DNA of 64,000 nucleotides from Pycnococcus provasolii (lineage: Eukaryota > Chlorophyta > Pseudoscourfieldiophyceae > Pseudoscourfieldiales): assembly GCA_049487715.1 (NCBI GenBank), contig CP150585.1:310001-374000 (forward strand). The letters are read 5' to 3'. A program made the translations under genes and the position numbers. How positions within the stretch are numbered: the stretch's first letter is position 1; every line of letters starts with the position of its first letter. The notes beneath the pieces are model-generated. The model did not search any database. It saw only the letters and a list, made by a program, of their open reading frames with translations, and was not told the DNA's origin. Positions 20,800 through 32,000 of this stretch are shown one piece after another.

Positions 20800-21545
20800 T
20801 GTCACCTTAAGGGGAAAATTTTCCATCCTAAGGTAAACCCCGAACTCATCATGAGGAGGCGTTTGAGGGTGGCAACCTCCTGGCAAGGTCCCTCCCCCCT
20901 CCAGGTGGGGGCTGTCCCTGTCGGCTGTCCCTGTCCCTTGCCTGCAACTCCTCTCCAGAACGACCAGAAGGGGCTCGCACCTCTTACAAGTACAGCTCGT
21001 TGACTGGTGTCGTTGACTGGACAAGTGCCGCGGGTCCCTCCCTTTTTCTTAGACTATTGTTTTTCCTGTATGTTACTGATTTTGAGATTATATGGACCAG
21101 GCTGCCCCTGGGGGTCCAGGTGCATTTTGTTTTTTTTGTTTATTTTGTTTATTATGCGAAGGCAACGGCATTCAGCGTTTGACCCTACCCGGGTACTGTA
21201 GACGTGCTTTTGTTGTTTTGAAAAATGAGAGTTTGACCACCGGTGTTGTCCAGCGCCGGCAGCGGCATTATTCAGCGGCGGGCAGATTCCCCGCGGGGGG
21301 GGGCAGCCTGTCCTGACCTTACGGCTTACAGTAAGTTATGTTACCGTGATACGAATTCGTAGGTGCCAAGCACAACAAGCAAACAAGCAAGCACTCTCTG
21401 TATGCACGTTGTACACCATCTCACTTACTACAGGTACAAACCAGATCTATGATAAATACTGTGTATTTTTGTTGAAAAACAAATACAAGTACAATATTGC
21501 TACTTACAGTACTTATATGTATGTTATTGTGTAGTTTACTATTAA
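20800..21545. other. Intergenic region downstream of the TTLL gene
   Basis: No gene recognised. Contains T-rich tracts (about 21125-21150) and a G-run near 21295. It should include the 3' UTR of the minus-strand TTLL gene. The few ORFs are short and unconvincing. Confidence 0.5.
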
Positions 21546-24212
21546 TTAACCGCGCGCACGAAGCGACTCGGCGATGCGAGCGCGGAGCATCTCGCGTGTG
21601 TCTGCCGGAGAGAGAACCACGGGAGCGGCAGCGAGTCTCACGGGAACCGTGTGAAGCTGCTGGATGCGCGCAGAACTGTTCGCCATCGCGCGCGCTCTCC
21701 TCTCGCGGTCGAGGCGGTCGCGCATCGCCAAAGATGTCGCCGTTCCCGTCAACGGAGGTCGCGATGGGCGCGCCGCCGACGGCCGGGAAACCTTCTCAAC
21801 CGGCTGAGGCGCAATCACCACCTTGGGGCGTAGAGTCTCTGCCGCCTTCTCGCGGCTGAACGGTCGAGGGGCAACGTGATTCGGCGGCGGCGGGCGAGGT
21901 TCAGACGTCGTCGTCGTCGTCGTCGTCGATTTCTCGCGACTCGATGGTCGTGAGACTAACGTCAGTCTCTCACGACTCGATGGTCGCGAAGCGGGCGTCG
22001 ACGGGCGCGATCCGAGGCGCGACGCCGGCCGTGACGACGGCGGAGGGAGCTTGCCAAGCTTGTGAAGCAGCCATCTCTGAAGGATGATGTTCGCGAAGCG
22101 TGGAGTCTCGAACAGGTCCGCGTGCCGTTCAGGATCGTCCACCAGCGGGAACGCGGGCTGCCATCCCGTCTCTGACGCTCGGCTCCACTCCTCCTCAAGC
22201 TCGCGCACGCATCCTGGCAGTTGCTCCATCGGCACACCGTGGAACTCGGCGTCGCGCGCATCGTTGAGATTGCGAAACTTTCCCGCGGTTCCTGGACGAC
22301 TTGAATCTGCAGGTCCGCCTCTGGGCGCGGCACCCAACCCAGCCTTGGTGGAAGATCCCGGCCGCATTTTCATTTTGCCGACAGTCGACACCGCGCGCCT
22401 CAGCGTGGACAGGGCAGACGCCTTTGATGTCGTCGTCGACGCCATGCTCTGCGGGATGCCCGTGAGGCGCTCGCGCCGCTTCGCCTCCTCGAGTCGCTCC
22501 GCCGCGACGCGGTCCGTCGCCTGAAATCCGACGAGGTGAAGCATGTCGGCGACGAGAGGAAATTTCACGCGCTTGTCCAGCGGCGTGGGCGTCATGAGCG
22601 CGGGTCCCGTGTTCACCTCGATGAGATGCGCGGTGAGGTCGCGACGAATGAGGAAGTCGAATCCGAAAATCTCAAAGTTCTGGTTGCGGTTGTTCGGCAC
22701 GTGCAGCTTGAGCAGCGTGTTGAACTTCGGCTCCACTGCGACGCACGTCTTGGTGACGACGTCGCGGATCTGCTCCCACACCGGGTCGAACGAGCCTTTG
22801 CCCTCCGTGTCGTCGAAGTGCGCGCGCAGCGCGGTCACCGTCCACTTGAACCCCTCGTCGTCGTTCTCCTCGCCGCAGCTGAACCCCTCCTGCTTGGAGT
22901 TGATGGAGTAGTTTGTCAGGTGAACGCACCGCTCCTTCTTGCCCGCGACGCTCGTCGTGTACGGCAGCGTCGCGAAGCGCACGAGCCCCTCCTTGTAGAT
23001 GTACACCTTGAGCGGGTCGAAGCACGTGATGAGCGCGTAGATGCGCAGGTCGTATTTGTACCCTTGAATCAAGTGCGGGTCGCTGATGTAGCGCTGCACC
23101 ATGAGTTCCTTTTCGACGTTGACGTCTTTCGGGTTGCGCACGAGGCGTATGCCTCGACCGCGGCTGCTGGCAACCGGCTTGATGATCCACATCGCCTTGC
23201 TGTCTGCTCGCATGTACTCGTCTTTCCACTCGACGGCGTCGCCGGGCAGGAGGAAGCTCTTGGCGAAGAAGCGGTACGCCTTTGATTTGTTTGCGTTTGT
23301 TCTTTTCGCGCGCGCTAGGTTGAGGTACAGTCGATCTTTGCGTCCGAGTTCCCACGTTCCTGGGAAGTGGTTCGTCGTCTGCCACACGGCAAGGTTGCGG
23401 TACTCGTCGCTTTTGAGCGCGCCCGCCCACAGCGTGTGGAATGCGCTTCCTTTGGTTTTGCGGTATCCCGCGTTTTTGAATGCCGCACGCACGGCGTTGT
23501 TGGTGAGCGATCCTTGCCTGACGAAGAGTTTCGGTCTCGTTTGCGGCTTGTAGTGCTGCGTGTCTTCGTGCGCCTGCCAGCACTTCTGCAGAACGTGCGC
23601 GGCGAAGCAGACTGTGCTGGGCATGCCAGGTATGGCTGCCGGTCTGAGGTAGTACGTCTCCGCCGGCGTCGGTCCCGTCATGAGCAGAGGGGTGACAGGT
23701 CTCTTGAGAAGTTGGCTTGCGTTATCTTTCGAGTCAAGAAGTTCAAGTTCCTCAAGAGTCAGCGTCTGCGGCGGCGGCTGTGATTGGGCTTGCTTTTCAA
23801 GCAAAAGAGAGACATCGTCACGTTCCCCGAAATCGTCGTCGTCGTCGGAGGAGGAGGAGGAGGAGGATCCAGCTTCCTCTACCAAATCCTCCTCCTGAAG
23901 TTGCTCCTCCTCATCCTCAACCACATCTTCTCCATGTATGTGCAAGACATCCGCTTTATTTGCACCTGCCCGACGTTGATTTAGCTCAAGATCAGGCTCA
24001 TCAAGGTCAACGTCATGCTCAAGGCCTCCCCAGTCATCCATGTCCCCCTTTAAGATGAGGCCGCGGGTCCCACACCCGTGGGCGGCCCCTGCAAGCTGAG
24101 TCGTGTTCTCCGGATGGGGAAGCGTTGGTGTCATTGGTAATGGCATGCCTGTTGTGTTGTGTGCTTGGGAGTTGGGATGGGGATGGAGGGGAGAGACACA
24201 CGCGGCTACCAT
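21546..24212 (-). CDS. Tubulin-tyrosine-ligase-like protein, TTLL4-type polyglutamylase
   Basis: 888 residues from the ATG at 24212. The ATP-grasp TTL core spans about residues 195-565. Its marks are QTTNHFPGTWELGRKDRLYL, MWIIKPVASSRGRGIRLV (phosphate-binding loop), LMVQRYISDPHLIQGYKYDL, RIYALITCFDPLKVYIY, CVHLTNYSINSK, FEIFGFDFLIRRD and the metal-binding IEVNTGPAL. The last motif departs from the commoner EVNxSPSL. The core order and HLTNYS spacing match TTLL4/5-group enzymes, which add glutamate chains to tubulin. The N-terminal 190 residues are acidic and disordered; the C-terminal 320 are Arg/Ser/Pro-rich with repeated SRPSSRE blocks, probably a microtubule-binding or localisation tail. 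It lies upstream of, and on the same strand as, the CCP5-type gene. Chain initiation versus elongation cannot be decided from sequence. Confidence 0.88.
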   Translation of the reverse strand: MVAACVSPLHPHPNSQAHNTTGMPLPMTPTLPHPENTTQLAGAAHGCGTRGLILKGDMDDWGGLEHDVDLDEPDLELNQRRAGANKADVLHIHGEDVVEDEEEQLQEEDLVEEAGSSSSSSSDDDDDFGERDDVSLLLEKQAQSQPPPQTLTLEELELLDSKDNASQLLKRPVTPLLMTGPTPAETYYLRPAAIPGMPSTVCFAAHVLQKCWQAHEDTQHYKPQTRPKLFVRQGSLTNNAVRAAFKNAGYRKTKGSAFHTLWAGALKSDEYRNLAVWQTTNHFPGTWELGRKDRLYLNLARAKRTNANKSKAYRFFAKSFLLPGDAVEWKDEYMRADSKAMWIIKPVASSRGRGIRLVRNPKDVNVEKELMVQRYISDPHLIQGYKYDLRIYALITCFDPLKVYIYKEGLVRFATLPYTTSVAGKKERCVHLTNYSINSKQEGFSCGEENDDEGFKWTVTALRAHFDDTEGKGSFDPVWEQIRDVVTKTCVAVEPKFNTLLKLHVPNNRNQNFEIFGFDFLIRRDLTAHLIEVNTGPALMTPTPLDKRVKFPLVADMLHLVGFQATDRVAAERLEEAKRRERLTGIPQSMASTTTSKASALSTLRRAVSTVGKMKMRPGSSTKAGLGAAPRGGPADSSRPGTAGKFRNLNDARDAEFHGVPMEQLPGCVRELEEEWSRASETGWQPAFPLVDDPERHADLFETPRFANIILQRWLLHKLGKLPPPSSRPASRLGSRPSTPASRPSSRERLTLVSRPSSREKSTTTTTTTSEPRPPPPNHVAPRPFSREKAAETLRPKVVIAPQPVEKVSRPSAARPSRPPLTGTATSLAMRDRLDRERRARAMANSSARIQQLHTVPVRLAAAPVVLSPADTREMLRARIAESLRARG

Positions 24213-24389
24213 GGAGTTGTTTGGCAGCCCACCTAGGGCAGGGCACAGGGAGGGATCCCAGGGAAGAACACACGGTCAACGGTCCTATTATTTTCCTCCC
24301 AGTTCCCACGAGAATACTCAACACTGGAGCTCGGATGTCGGACTGTAATGAAGGTACATGATGGAATTTTGACGACCTCAATCACGCCT

Positions 24390-24633
24390 CCCGACCTGTA
24401 GCGCCGACCAGAGAGAGGAGCCCGCCCTCGGCCCTCCCCGACCTGTAGCGCCGACTTAATAATGCCCCTCTTTTAAGACGACTTAAGTTTCCCTCTCCCG
24501 ACCTGTAGCGCCGACTTAATGCCCCTCTTTTAAGACGACTTAAGTTTCCCTCTCCCGACCTGTAGCGCCGACTTAATGCCCCTCTTTTAAAGACTTAAGA
24601 TTCCCTCTCCCGACCTGTAGCTCCCGACTTAAG
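24390..24633. repeat. Tandem repeat of about 55-60 bp, five partial units
   Basis: The block CCCGACCTGTAGCGCCGACT recurs at about 24390, 24437, 24497, 24554 and 24609 with spacings of 47, 60, 57 and 55 bp. The middle units share TTAATGCCCCTCTTTTAA and GACTTAAGTTTCCCTC. It abuts an inverted-repeat element. Confidence 0.9.
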
Positions 24634-24646
24634 GTAGCTTTCTTTA

Positions 24647-25213
24647 CCTAGTGCTTTCTCGGACCGGTGGTAAGGTAATTTTACCATGGTAATTGGGTTT
24701 TCACAAAACGGTAATTTTGGTCGGGGTTTGAGGGGTTCAACGAATCCCGACCATTTCCAATGGCGTTATGACGAACGCCTCTGGCAAGCGAACGCCATAT
24801 GTTTTGGTCGAGTTTTCCCAAAATGGCTCGATGAATCGAACGATAACAACAAGGCCCATATTTCCAAAAAAATTTGATCTCAGTGGACTTGTGGTTAATA
24901 CGATACGTTGTATTCCAGAAATCTCAAGGAGACAATTTTTACGACCAAATGTTCCGATCAAAAATTTTAGTTTCGGGATTCTTGGTTATATTTCCTCGTA
25001 CATTCTGGTTGATACACGTTGTCGCCTGTATTTCTCATGCCACGAATACTTAGCAAATAGTGCCAATCACTCTTCAGACGACGTCGAGGGCAAGTTTTCT
25101 CGCCTGCGAACTTGCACAGTCAGAGGCGGCTAGTGGTCCACAAGCGTGCCCGAAGTCATGGTACAATTACCACCAAAATGGTAATATTACCACCGGTCCG
25201 AGAAAGCACTAGG
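24647..25213. mobile_element. Inverted-repeat element (MITE-like), about 567 bp
   Basis: Perfect 26-bp terminal inverted repeats lie at 24648-24673 and 25187-25212 (CTAGTGCTTTCTCGGACCGG core), each extended one base outward. Subterminal GGTAATTTTACC-type palindromes follow. The AT-rich interior has no conserved ORF. It lies between the divergent TTLL and ankyrin genes. A target-site duplication is not obvious. Confidence 0.7.
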
Positions 25214-25385
25214 GGTAACAAGAGCTTCCCCCCCTGTTCCACCAGAGGCTTCCACCCCCCTGGGGTTTCCGAATTGGGGGTTCGTTCCAAGGAAGTTTGC
25301 ATTGGGGTTTCTTTCGAGCCCCCTCCTCCTTCTTCGAGAAGGTTCTAATCTTCGCCGACTTCCACCCATTCCCATTCTCTTGGAA

Positions 25386-25943
25386 ATGTCCATGGCGCCT
25401 CCCAGCACTCCTCCGATGCCAATGCAAGAGCGATTACTTCACGCCATCTTATCCAAGGAAGTTGGTCTTTGCACAAAGTTATTGGATTCTTCGGAGGATT
25501 TAAATTTGGATCCCAGCTTAGGCATTCCTTTGGAGGAATGGAGTGGGTCCTCTTTTGTCATTACGCCGCTCATGGCGGCTTGCTTTGTACGCGATGTGTC
25601 CATGGCGCGCCTGCTTCTTAGAGCAGGTGCGGATCCCAACGGAAGTTGTGGGGATGGGGAACTTATACTGTTCTGGGCCATCGAAGCAGGTGCGGAAATG
25701 GTACAAACGTTCGTCGACTTTGGTGCGGATGTGGACGCGCGAAGCAAGCGCGGATGGACGCCTCTCAGCTACGCGCGCGCGATGGGGTGTGCGCCGAAAC
25801 GCTACGAGCGAGGAGAACTTCCCGTGGACGTGCTGCGTCGCCTAGGTGCATCCCAAATGGGAACGGGACCACCTCAGCTTATGCCAAAAGCGGAACCGAC
25901 GGACTTTGACGACGACAAGGCTGTGCGACTAGACGCATTGTAA
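25386..25943 (+). CDS. Small ankyrin-repeat protein
   Basis: 185 residues from the ATG at 25386; the upstream open frame has only a non-ATG start. At least two ankyrin units are visible. One reads TPLMAACFVRDVSMARLLLRAGADPNGS, shown here by its ends TPLMAAC and LLRAGADPN. The next has a helix pair and FVDFGADVDARSKRG followed by WTPLSYARAMG. A preceding degenerate helix pair begins QERLLHAILSKEVGLCTKLL. The C-terminus is acidic. It is probably a protein-interaction adaptor; the partner is unknown. Its promoter region overlaps the end of the 567-bp inverted-repeat element. Confidence 0.75.
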   Translation: MSMAPPSTPPMPMQERLLHAILSKEVGLCTKLLDSSEDLNLDPSLGIPLEEWSGSSFVITPLMAACFVRDVSMARLLLRAGADPNGSCGDGELILFWAIEAGAEMVQTFVDFGADVDARSKRGWTPLSYARAMGCAPKRYERGELPVDVLRRLGASQMGTGPPQLMPKAEPTDFDDDKAVRLDAL

Positions 25944-26056
25944 CAACCTCGTTGTAACCCCCATTTGTGTGCTTTGTATTTTGTAAAACATGCACGTCGC
26001 GGCGCATTTTTACACAGAACACCACCCCCCACCCACCCTCCCACCATCATCCCAGT

Positions 26057-29000
26057 TTAGTATGCCGTCGACATAGGAAGTCCCTTCAGAGGCTCACTGG
26101 CAACCACATACACGACGTAGTCGCCCTTCGCGCCCTTCAGCACGGCCAACTTCGAGCCATACGCAGTCGCGACGCTTCCATCGTCATCGTAACACCTAAG
26201 CCCGATCCTCTCCGAGTTCGTCGCGAGAACGGCCGACATCGAACAAGACGATCCAACGACGTCAACGTCACTGCTGTATGCTCCTGTGCGATCGGCATCG
26301 CTTGCAAAGCCATTCGCGAGAAGCGCGATGCGTCCCATCGTGTTGTCGAAGAGCGGCACGTAGTCCTTGTCCGCGTACATCGGAGCATCTCCTCCGAGAC
26401 TTGACTTGACCGTGAGCTGGTTCGGCGCAATCAGACGCCACTGCATGCTCGCAAAGTTGAACTCCCAAAGCTCCTGCGATGGAAGGAACGAAACGAACCC
26501 TCCATACACGTAGAGCGCATTGCCAACGACGGCACTGTGGTGTCCAAAACGAGGCATCATGCTCTTCGGCACCGTGGCGCTGTGATCCGTCCACGTCATC
26601 GTCTTCAGATCCAGCGACCAGAAGTCCTTCAGGACTTCTCCATCAGCACCCTTGCCAGCTGAGAGATACAGCACGCCATCCTTCTCGGCAATCGCGTGGC
26701 TGTGACGCCCGGACGGCCCAACGCCAAAGGTGGGTGCGTGGCTCCAGCTGCCCTTCTTGAAGTCCAGCTGCCACACATCCGAGAAGAAAAATCCGTTCCT
26801 CTCACCACCTGAGACGATCCACTTGCCGTTCACTTCGCAACCCGCGGCACTGGCGCGTGCTGGCGGACTCGTTGGCGTCACCACCTCGCTCCATCCAGCA
26901 CCCACGACGTAGTGCACAGGCTTCGTCTCCTCCACAACCAAATTGACAGAAAGTCCCACGACGCGAGGGACGGCGTAAATCGCGTCCCAGTATCCGGGAG
27001 CCTCCTCGTTTCCAGTGAACAATCCTGAATGCAAGAAAATCTCGTCAAGCGACCCCTCCACGCCTCTCGCGTCCACCTCCACGCCATCAATGCGAGTCAC
27101 GACGGTCGTTCCGTCGCTGCTAAACTCAACCGAGTGCCATCCCGACGAGCGCTTCACGCTCGTTCCCAACCACGGGTACATCTTCGTGTACACATCCTTC
27201 ATCGAGCCTGTGTAGATACCGCATCCGATCTGACGGTCCAAGGCAGCCTTGTCCATCGTGAGCGCGGAACACGCGTTCACCGTGGGAGAGATCCAGTGGG
27301 CACCGTCGCATCCTGAATCGAAGAGATGCGCCCTGAGCACGTACGAGGTTCCCAGGCCAACCTTCGCCACGAGACTACCGCCGTCGGCGGTAAACGTGTC
27401 AGCCATCAGGCTCTTCGTGCCGCTTGTCGACACAACGCCCGACGTCGTGAATGCGCCCGCCGCAGCCGTGAAGGTTGTGGGCCTGCACTCGCTATCGAGG
27501 AGCTTCCACAAGCTTCCGTCCTGGAACACGCCGTCTCTCTCGAAGCTGTCGTAGAACGTCATGAAGCTCGATGGGTCCGCCTGCAGGGACGTCGCCGTCG
27601 CACTGCCGTGCACCATGTGATATGTGCCAGCCTTGGACACGCCCACCCACGCGGTCGTGTTCGAACTTCCGCAGCCCGGCAGCGGGTCGATCCAGAAGGG
27701 CATCACCGCGCCGTCGTCGACAAATGCCATGTCCGCGCAGTCGGGACGCATCTTGCCGCTCGCAATCAGGCTCGCGGTGTCCACGACAACCTCCACCGCA
27801 GTCATTGCGCTGATCTCGGCACCAGCCACCACCACGGGGGTGGCGTACGCGTACGCCTCGGAAACAGCCTCAACAACGCCGGTGCTGTACTTGATGGTGC
27901 TACTCAGGTACTCGCTGTCCGTCACTCCTCCGAACAGGTAGAAGTCGCCGTCGTACTCCACGGACACGTGGCGGCTGCGCGGCTCTTCCGCATCCACGCT
28001 GCTGGCGTGCAGCAGCGAGTGCATCTCGGGGGCGGACACCTGCACCATGGCATTGCCGCATCCCTCCGCAAACTCACCAGCCACACTCACCGTCAGAGTG
28101 TAGTCGCCATCCGTCGGGTACGTCATGCCATACGTGAACACTCCTCCAGACGTGCTGAGCAGCGTGGGAACGACGAAGCTTCCCGTGTTGCCGAACGCCT
28201 TGATGTCAATCGACGCGCTGTCCTTAGCCGTGGGCACGTCGATCGCATTGCCATGCGTGTCAATCAGCTCCACGGAGATCACCGTCATGACGCCAGACTC
28301 CGCGGAGGTGGCGCACGCCGACGTGGACTTCGGGCTTGCGGACAGAGGCTTCACGTTAAGCGCCTTCTCCATCACCGTGGCACCGCCGAGCTCGATGTGA
28401 ACCTTCGCGTCGGTGCCAACCTTGTGTGGTGCGTACGTGAACACGAACGCATTGTTGAACACGCCGCAGTACTCGGCAGAGTCTCCTCCCCACGTAACCT
28501 GCACGGCATCGGCTTCGGCGAGCACGCTGCGCGGCAGGCAAGTGTTGGCGTCGTCCGCAGTTGCCACCATCTCCTCGGGGTAAACAACCGATGACACGAA
28601 CGAATCTCGCGCCGTGAGGTCCGGGAATCCGCAGCCATCGACGCGAAGAACGCCGAAGGACACCTCCTGGTTCACCTCGGGCTCGAACGCCGTCGAGCAC
28701 GATCCGTCGTCGAGCATCGCTTGCATGTAGGGGGGCAGGCCTGTGCACGTGGGCTCGATCGACTTCGTGACGTCCAGGACGCCCACCAGCGTCGGCGCCG
28801 CCTGCGGCGTTTCTCCCCACGCGGACATTCCGCCTCCGCAGGCTGCAGAGATGGTAAGGCTCTTGCCCGTGCCGGGGCACGGATCCTTTCCAAACGTCGC
28901 CTTCGAAGCCTTCAGCTCGCACGTAGCCTTGCCCATGCAGCTTGCCGTCACAACCTCCATGCTGTTGCCCGAAGAGCAGCCGTCCACGACATATGCGCCA

Positions 29001-32000
29001 CCGGCACCATCCGTGACGCCGAACGACGCGAACAGCACATCTGTGATAACGTGCCCGGCGGGGCAAGTCAGCTTAACCTTGCCACCCTCGGTGGCGGAGC
29101 CGTACACGAGTCCGATCACCGCGTCGTTGTCGCCAACGGCATCCTTCGTCGCGTAGCCGTTGCCCTCGTTGAGCCTGAGGTGGAGCACCAAGCTTGGCAC
29201 CTTGGCAGGGCAGAAGGCATTGGACTCCAGCGACGTCACCTCGGACGGAATGCCGTCGTACAGACGGAAGTCGTCGACACGTCCCATAAGCCCAGCGCCG
29301 ACGCGCAGCGGCTGGGAGTTGCGGCGTCCGAATTCCTCGCTGTCGTACTTCGTCGACTCCACAATTTCGAGCGCTCCTCCCGAGGGACTCGCCAGAATGC
29401 TGAGCTCCGTGCCGCTGTACGACATGCCCACGAGTGACCAGGCGTCGAGAGCAATTGCAACGGTAGCACGCGCGTGACGCCATCCCTTCTTCGCGCCCGT
29501 GTACACCGCCGCCTCAATCACGTACGTGCCGGCATCCTCCGTCGCCTCCATAGCGAGCCAGACACCCTTGCCAGACGACGGACTCTGCTTGCTGAAGACG
29601 TACTGGCGAACGTTCGTCGCATCTCCCGCCGTCTTGTGCACCCAGGCGGTGGCTGCAAATGAGCCGTCGAGCGCGATTTCACTCGCATCTGGAACCGTCG
29701 CATAAAGGCCCGAGGTGGTGTTGAGAGACGTTCCCTCGAACACGGTGAGGCAGAAGGCGCAGTCCTCGCCCGCGGCATAGCCAAGCGTGCACGCCTTCGT
29801 GCCGCTCTGCGTTCCCGCGGCGCACGTGTACCCACCCCACTGGCAGATGTTCTCTCCATCGCGGGTGATCGTGTACTTGTAAGGGCCAGCAATGTCGGCG
29901 CGGTACGAAACCGTGTACGTGCCGTCGCCGTTGTCCGAGACGCTTCCGTCGAAGTTCGACGGCCCAGTCGCTTTCATCACCCACCCGTCGTCGCAGCCGG
30001 TGGTGCGCAGATTGCCGAATCGGTCCACCGTCTGAATCTTCATAGAAACGGGAACGCCAGCCGGCGCCTCAACCACCTCGTTGTAGAGGACGGCATCTTC
30101 GACGTCGTACACGAAAGAGTGAGCCATCGACGTTTCCGCCGGGTGCACGTAGCCCGTCTCGCTCTCGGCGGCAAACTCGCCATTCACGTAGACGCGCACG
30201 ACGTAGTACCCGCTCAGCGTCAGCGTGGTCGTCGCCATGTACGACCCATCACCCATGTCCTGGACGCCGGAGCCAACGTGCAGGCGCTGCAGCTCCTTGT
30301 GAAGGTGCAGCGGACCAATGACGTGGGCGGTGACATTGTCTCCGCCGAATCGCTTCTTCGCGCCGCACTTGTCGTACAGCTCCATCGAAAACGAGTAGCA
30401 GTCGCCGGCGACGGACTCGACGAGCGCCGTGCCGCTCAGAAGCGTCGACGATGCGACGGCGTCGTACGTGTCGCACGTCGCGTTAACTCGCATGTCCTTC
30501 GTGTTGCGGGCCACGGCGGTCATCAGACCGTCCGCGAACATCGGCGAGTCGCTGCCAGACACCTCGAGCACGCGCAGTCCAACGCCGTCGACAAAGTCAG
30601 CCTCAAGCTCGAGGCTGCTTGCAAACGCCTTCGTACCCTTGTGGTAGCACGTCATCGTTTCCTTGATGTCCTCCTCGAGAACGAGGGCGGTGGAGTACAG
30701 CGAGAACGACTTCATCTGCCCCATGTACGACAGAACGTCGCCGTCGCACGTTTTTCCGCTGCCAAGGACGATGGGATGATCGCTCATGGATGCGGAGGTC
30801 GTTTCAGCTAATGCGTTGTAATCCGTGAGAATGCCGTCGACGAAGAAGCGCGCACCCTTTCCATCGTACGACACCGCGACGTGAGTCCAGGCATTCGCGG
30901 GAACGGACGAGAGTGCCGCGGGGCTCGTGAACGTCACGTAGCCGCCGTCGATGTTTTCGGCGTACATCTCCAGGAACAGGCCGCCGTCCTCAATTCCAAC
31001 CTGGAATGCCGTCGCCGTCGCCGTGCGCGCCTGGCTGACGAGCGGCTGCTTGCCAGCCGTGCTGTACGGGTGAATCCACGTCGACACTGTGAAAGAGCCG
31101 TAGCCTGCACGCAAGGAGGCGGAATCCAGCGGGGCTGGATAAGAGCCCGGAGCCTGGTGAAGCAAATGCACGTACGGGGCTGCGGCCAAGTTAAGCTTCG
31201 TGTACTGAAGCTCGATCTTGTACCACTTGCCAGCTTCAAAGTTCACGGAAGCGGTCGCCTGCTTCGCGCCAGCCGCCGACGAAGACGCTGCCACCTGGGC
31301 ACCGTCAACGAGCAGCTTCGCGGTCTCGTCGGACACCATCGTGAACGTGTGCGCACCCGCCACGCTCGCATGCACGTATCCCGTGACGGTAAGCGAGTAC
31401 TCGGTTGCAATCGCAAACGGGCCGCTGGCCGCCACCACCTCAGTCGTGGGCAGCGTGAACGGGAAGAACGTCGGCGCAACAACGCCGAGGTCAGCCGTGC
31501 CGAGCGTCTCGCCGCTCATGGCGTACGTCACCGTCGCACGAAGGCCAGGCTCGCCCGTGGGCACGGCGTCGTTGCGCGGCATCGCCACGCTGCTGCCCAC
31601 AAGGAATTCGGCAGCCGTCTCTCGCGTTCGGTACAGCTCCATCGCCTCGGGCGACGAAAGCGGGCGCGTGTACACCTTCAGGTCGTCCACAATGCCCGCG
31701 TAGCCGGAGCCGCCGATGATGCCCGTTAGCGCCACCGTCGACAGGAACGTGTTGTACGCCGGGGCATTCTCGATAGGAACCTCCTCGCCATTCACGTACA
31801 GCTTGCTTGACAGATCCGCCGACGAGGGGACGGAAAGCACGACGTGCTTGAATGCACCGTACATCATGCCCGGCTTGGCGCACGACGACGTGATGCTCTG
31901 CGTGTTCGGGCACGACGACGTAGTGATTCCATTAGGGTAGCTCGGGTAGTCAAACTTCGCCCACGTTGCAATCGTGTACCCCGCAGTGTTCATGTCGCAG

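Noticed and set aside
24725-24760. tRNA B-box-like GGTTCAACGAATCCC
   Set aside because: The loop is too long for a T-arm and no cloverleaf can be drawn around it.
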